DNA of 64,000 nt, from NCBI RefSeq assembly GCF_000832065.1, contig NZ_JXQM01000007.1:1-64000 (forward strand). The letters are read 5' to 3'. Below the pieces are notes generated by a model that saw only the letters and a program-made list of their open reading frames with translations, searched no databases and was not told the DNA's origin. Positions within the stretch are counted from its first letter, which is position 1, and each line of letters starts with the position of its first letter. The DNA comes from Nitrosospira sp. NpAV (GTDB lineage: Bacteria; Pseudomonadota; Gammaproteobacteria; Burkholderiales; Nitrosomonadaceae). Positions 62,922-64,000 of the stretch are shown piece after piece. Both the position numbers and the translations under genes were made by a program.

Positions 62922-63296
62922 TCAATCTTTTACGGCCGCGCCAGCACTCTTTAAACTCATTTTATTGTCCACTTTTTTAATGCCCTCGGCCATCCAGGCA
63001 AGCATGATGACGCGATCTATCTGAGTTTGATTATCCACCAAACCGCTCAGCATAACCTCGCCATCGTGTGCTTCGATTTTCACGTCCAGATTCTTGACAT
63101 TCGGATCGGCGCGCAATGCTGACTGTATGTTGCCGGCAAGCGTGGTATCGTCGATAACCGGCCCCGCCGGAGGGGTCACCCAGGACTCGTGCACCTTGTC
63201 CTCATGCCTTGTGCAGGCTGTGATGGAGAGAGCGCCGATAAGCATTCCGATAAAAATTATCCTTTTATATTTATCATTCATATTTTTTTCTCCCAA
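62922..63296 (-). CDS. BON-domain lipoprotein
   Basis: The protein has a lipoprotein-like N terminus (FIGMLIGALSITAC). One BON domain follows: DDTTLAGNIQSALRADPNVK, DVKIEAHDGEVMLSGLVD and QTQIDRVIMLAWMAEGIKKV. BON domains bind phospholipid or other envelope parts; members include OsmY and DolP. A start 4 codons in (MNDKYKR) is possible. It lies between miaA and the fatty-acid cluster on the same strand. Confidence 0.85.
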   Translation of the reverse strand: MGEKNMNDKYKRIIFIGMLIGALSITACTRHEDKVHESWVTPPAGPVIDDTTLAGNIQSALRADPNVKNLDVKIEAHDGEVMLSGLVDNQTQIDRVIMLAWMAEGIKKVDNKMSLKSAGAAVKD

Positions 63297-63351
63297 CTGG
63301 AGTTGATCAAAAAATCGACAATCACATCGACCCTTTATTGATAAGCCATGA

Positions 63352-64000
63352 TTATGAAACCAATGTCGTCTTCAAACCAGTGCCACGCAGATACTCCCAT
63401 ACGTGTTCCGGCAAATTTTCCATCAGGCAATCGAATTTCGCTATGCCTTGCATAGGACGCAGCCAGGTGAGCTGCCGTTTTGCCAGCTGCCGTGTGGCGG
63501 CGAGCGCCATTTCACGCATTTTGTCCAGGCTGATTTCATTGTTCAGATACATCCACACCTGCCGGTAGCCGACGCAGCGCATTGAAGGACTTTCATCGTC
63601 CAGACAGAATTTATCACGGATTGCACGAACTTCATCGATCAATCCCCGTTCGAGCATTTTTTCGAAGCGTTGCGCGATGCGCTGATGCAATACTTGGCGA
63701 TTGCCGGGAGTCAGGGCGACGCGAATCACCCGATAGGGAAGATAAAGATGTCTGGGTTTTTTCAGCGTTTCCGACATGGGTTTATCGGTGAGGTAATAGA
63801 CTTCCAGCGCACGCTGGATGCGCTGGCTGTCGGTGGGTTGAATGCGCGCTGCGCTGACCGGGTCAAGCCGCAGCAACTCGTTATGCAGCGCCGGCCAGCC
63901 ACTCTCTTCCGCTCTGGTTTCGATCAATGCGCGCAGCCGGGTATCTGCGGAGGGGAGTTCGGAAAGACCCTCCAGCAATGCCCGGAAATAAAGCATCGTG
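63352..64000 (-). CDS. miaA: tRNA dimethylallyltransferase MiaA (5' end beyond the window)
   Basis: MiaA adds the isopentenyl group to A37 of tRNAs that read UNN codons. The window holds about the last 215 residues. It begins in the GGTMLYFRALLEGLSELP region and runs through LRALIETRAEESGWPALH, SQRIQRALEVYYLTDKPMSE and the tRNA-binding CVGYRQVWMYLN. The P-loop and DSMQVYR motifs of the N terminus lie past position 64000. Stop codon at 63352. It is a partial gene because of the window edge, not truncated. Confidence 0.93.
   Translation of the reverse strand, partial: TMLYFRALLEGLSELPSADTRLRALIETRAEESGWPALHNELLRLDPVSAARIQPTDSQRIQRALEVYYLTDKPMSETLKKPRHLYLPYRVIRVALTPGNRQVLHQRIAQRFEKMLERGLIDEVRAIRDKFCLDDESPSMRCVGYRQVWMYLNNEISLDKMREMALAATRQLAKRQLTWLRPMQGIAKFDCLMENLPEHVWEYLRGTGLKTTLVS

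Overview
This 64 kb window is a chromosomal segment around the replication origin of a betaproteobacterium. The order parB-parA-rsmG-mnmG-mnmE-yidC-yidD-rnpA-rpmH // dnaA-dnaN-gyrB, two perfect-core parS sites and DnaA-box-like sequences all point to oriC. Protein character, moderate GC and blocks such as glyA-nrdR-ribD, RegB/RegA and ribE-ribBA-ribH-nusB-thiL-pgpA suggest Nitrosomonadales, perhaps a Nitrosospira-like ammonia oxidiser. That placement is an inference: no ammonia-oxidation genes lie in the window.

Layout. 0.4-14.3 kb: partition, tRNA-modification and membrane-insertion genes on the minus strand, then replication genes on the plus strand. 14.6-24.6 kb: one-carbon metabolism (glyA), NrdR, riboflavin synthesis interrupted by a minus-strand RegA/RegB-type redox two-component pair, then nusB, thiL, pgpA and pncC. 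24.6-36.1 kb: a UPF0114 membrane protein, a trypsin-TPR protein, recA-recX, a small OB-fold-like lipoprotein, alaS with an unusual internal insertion, trxB, an Smr protein, a DksA-family protein, a periplasmic peroxiredoxin, a REP/RAYT scar and an MFS transporter.

36.1-43.6 kb: a decayed genomic island. It starts at a complete tRNA-Arg(CCT) gene and ends at a 45-bp copy of that tRNA's 3' end (43/45 identical). Next to the tRNA lie a broken tyrosine-integrase tail, whose catalytic Tyr is now Cys, and a broken umuC tail. The cargo is a small c-type cytochrome, a Tat-signal protein of unknown function, a 4-cresol dehydrogenase/vanillyl-alcohol-oxidase-type flavoprotein and a zinc alcohol dehydrogenase. 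Together they look like a pathway for oxidising alkylphenols or aryl alcohols. A DUF1269 protein and an ADP-ribosylglycohydrolase-fold protein lacking the usual metal-binding motifs follow.

43.6-53.9 kb: an HpnN-like RND exporter, a JmjC/cupin-8 protein, several small envelope proteins (including tandem glycine-zipper lipoproteins), a large Sel1-repeat protein, and a spermidine-synthase-like methyltransferase-fold protein. 53.9-62.9 kb: a complete minus-strand fatty-acid oxidation cluster (acyl-CoA dehydrogenase, acyl-CoA synthetase, thioesterase, bifunctional hydratase/dehydrogenase, thiolase). The window closes with a BON-domain protein and a miaA gene cut by the window edge.

The items most worth a second look are the tRNA-Arg island and its Tat/cytochrome/flavoprotein operon, the roughly 121-residue AT-rich segment inside alaS, the metal-site-less ADP-ribosylglycohydrolase homologue, and a dispersed GTAGGATGGGT repeat family.
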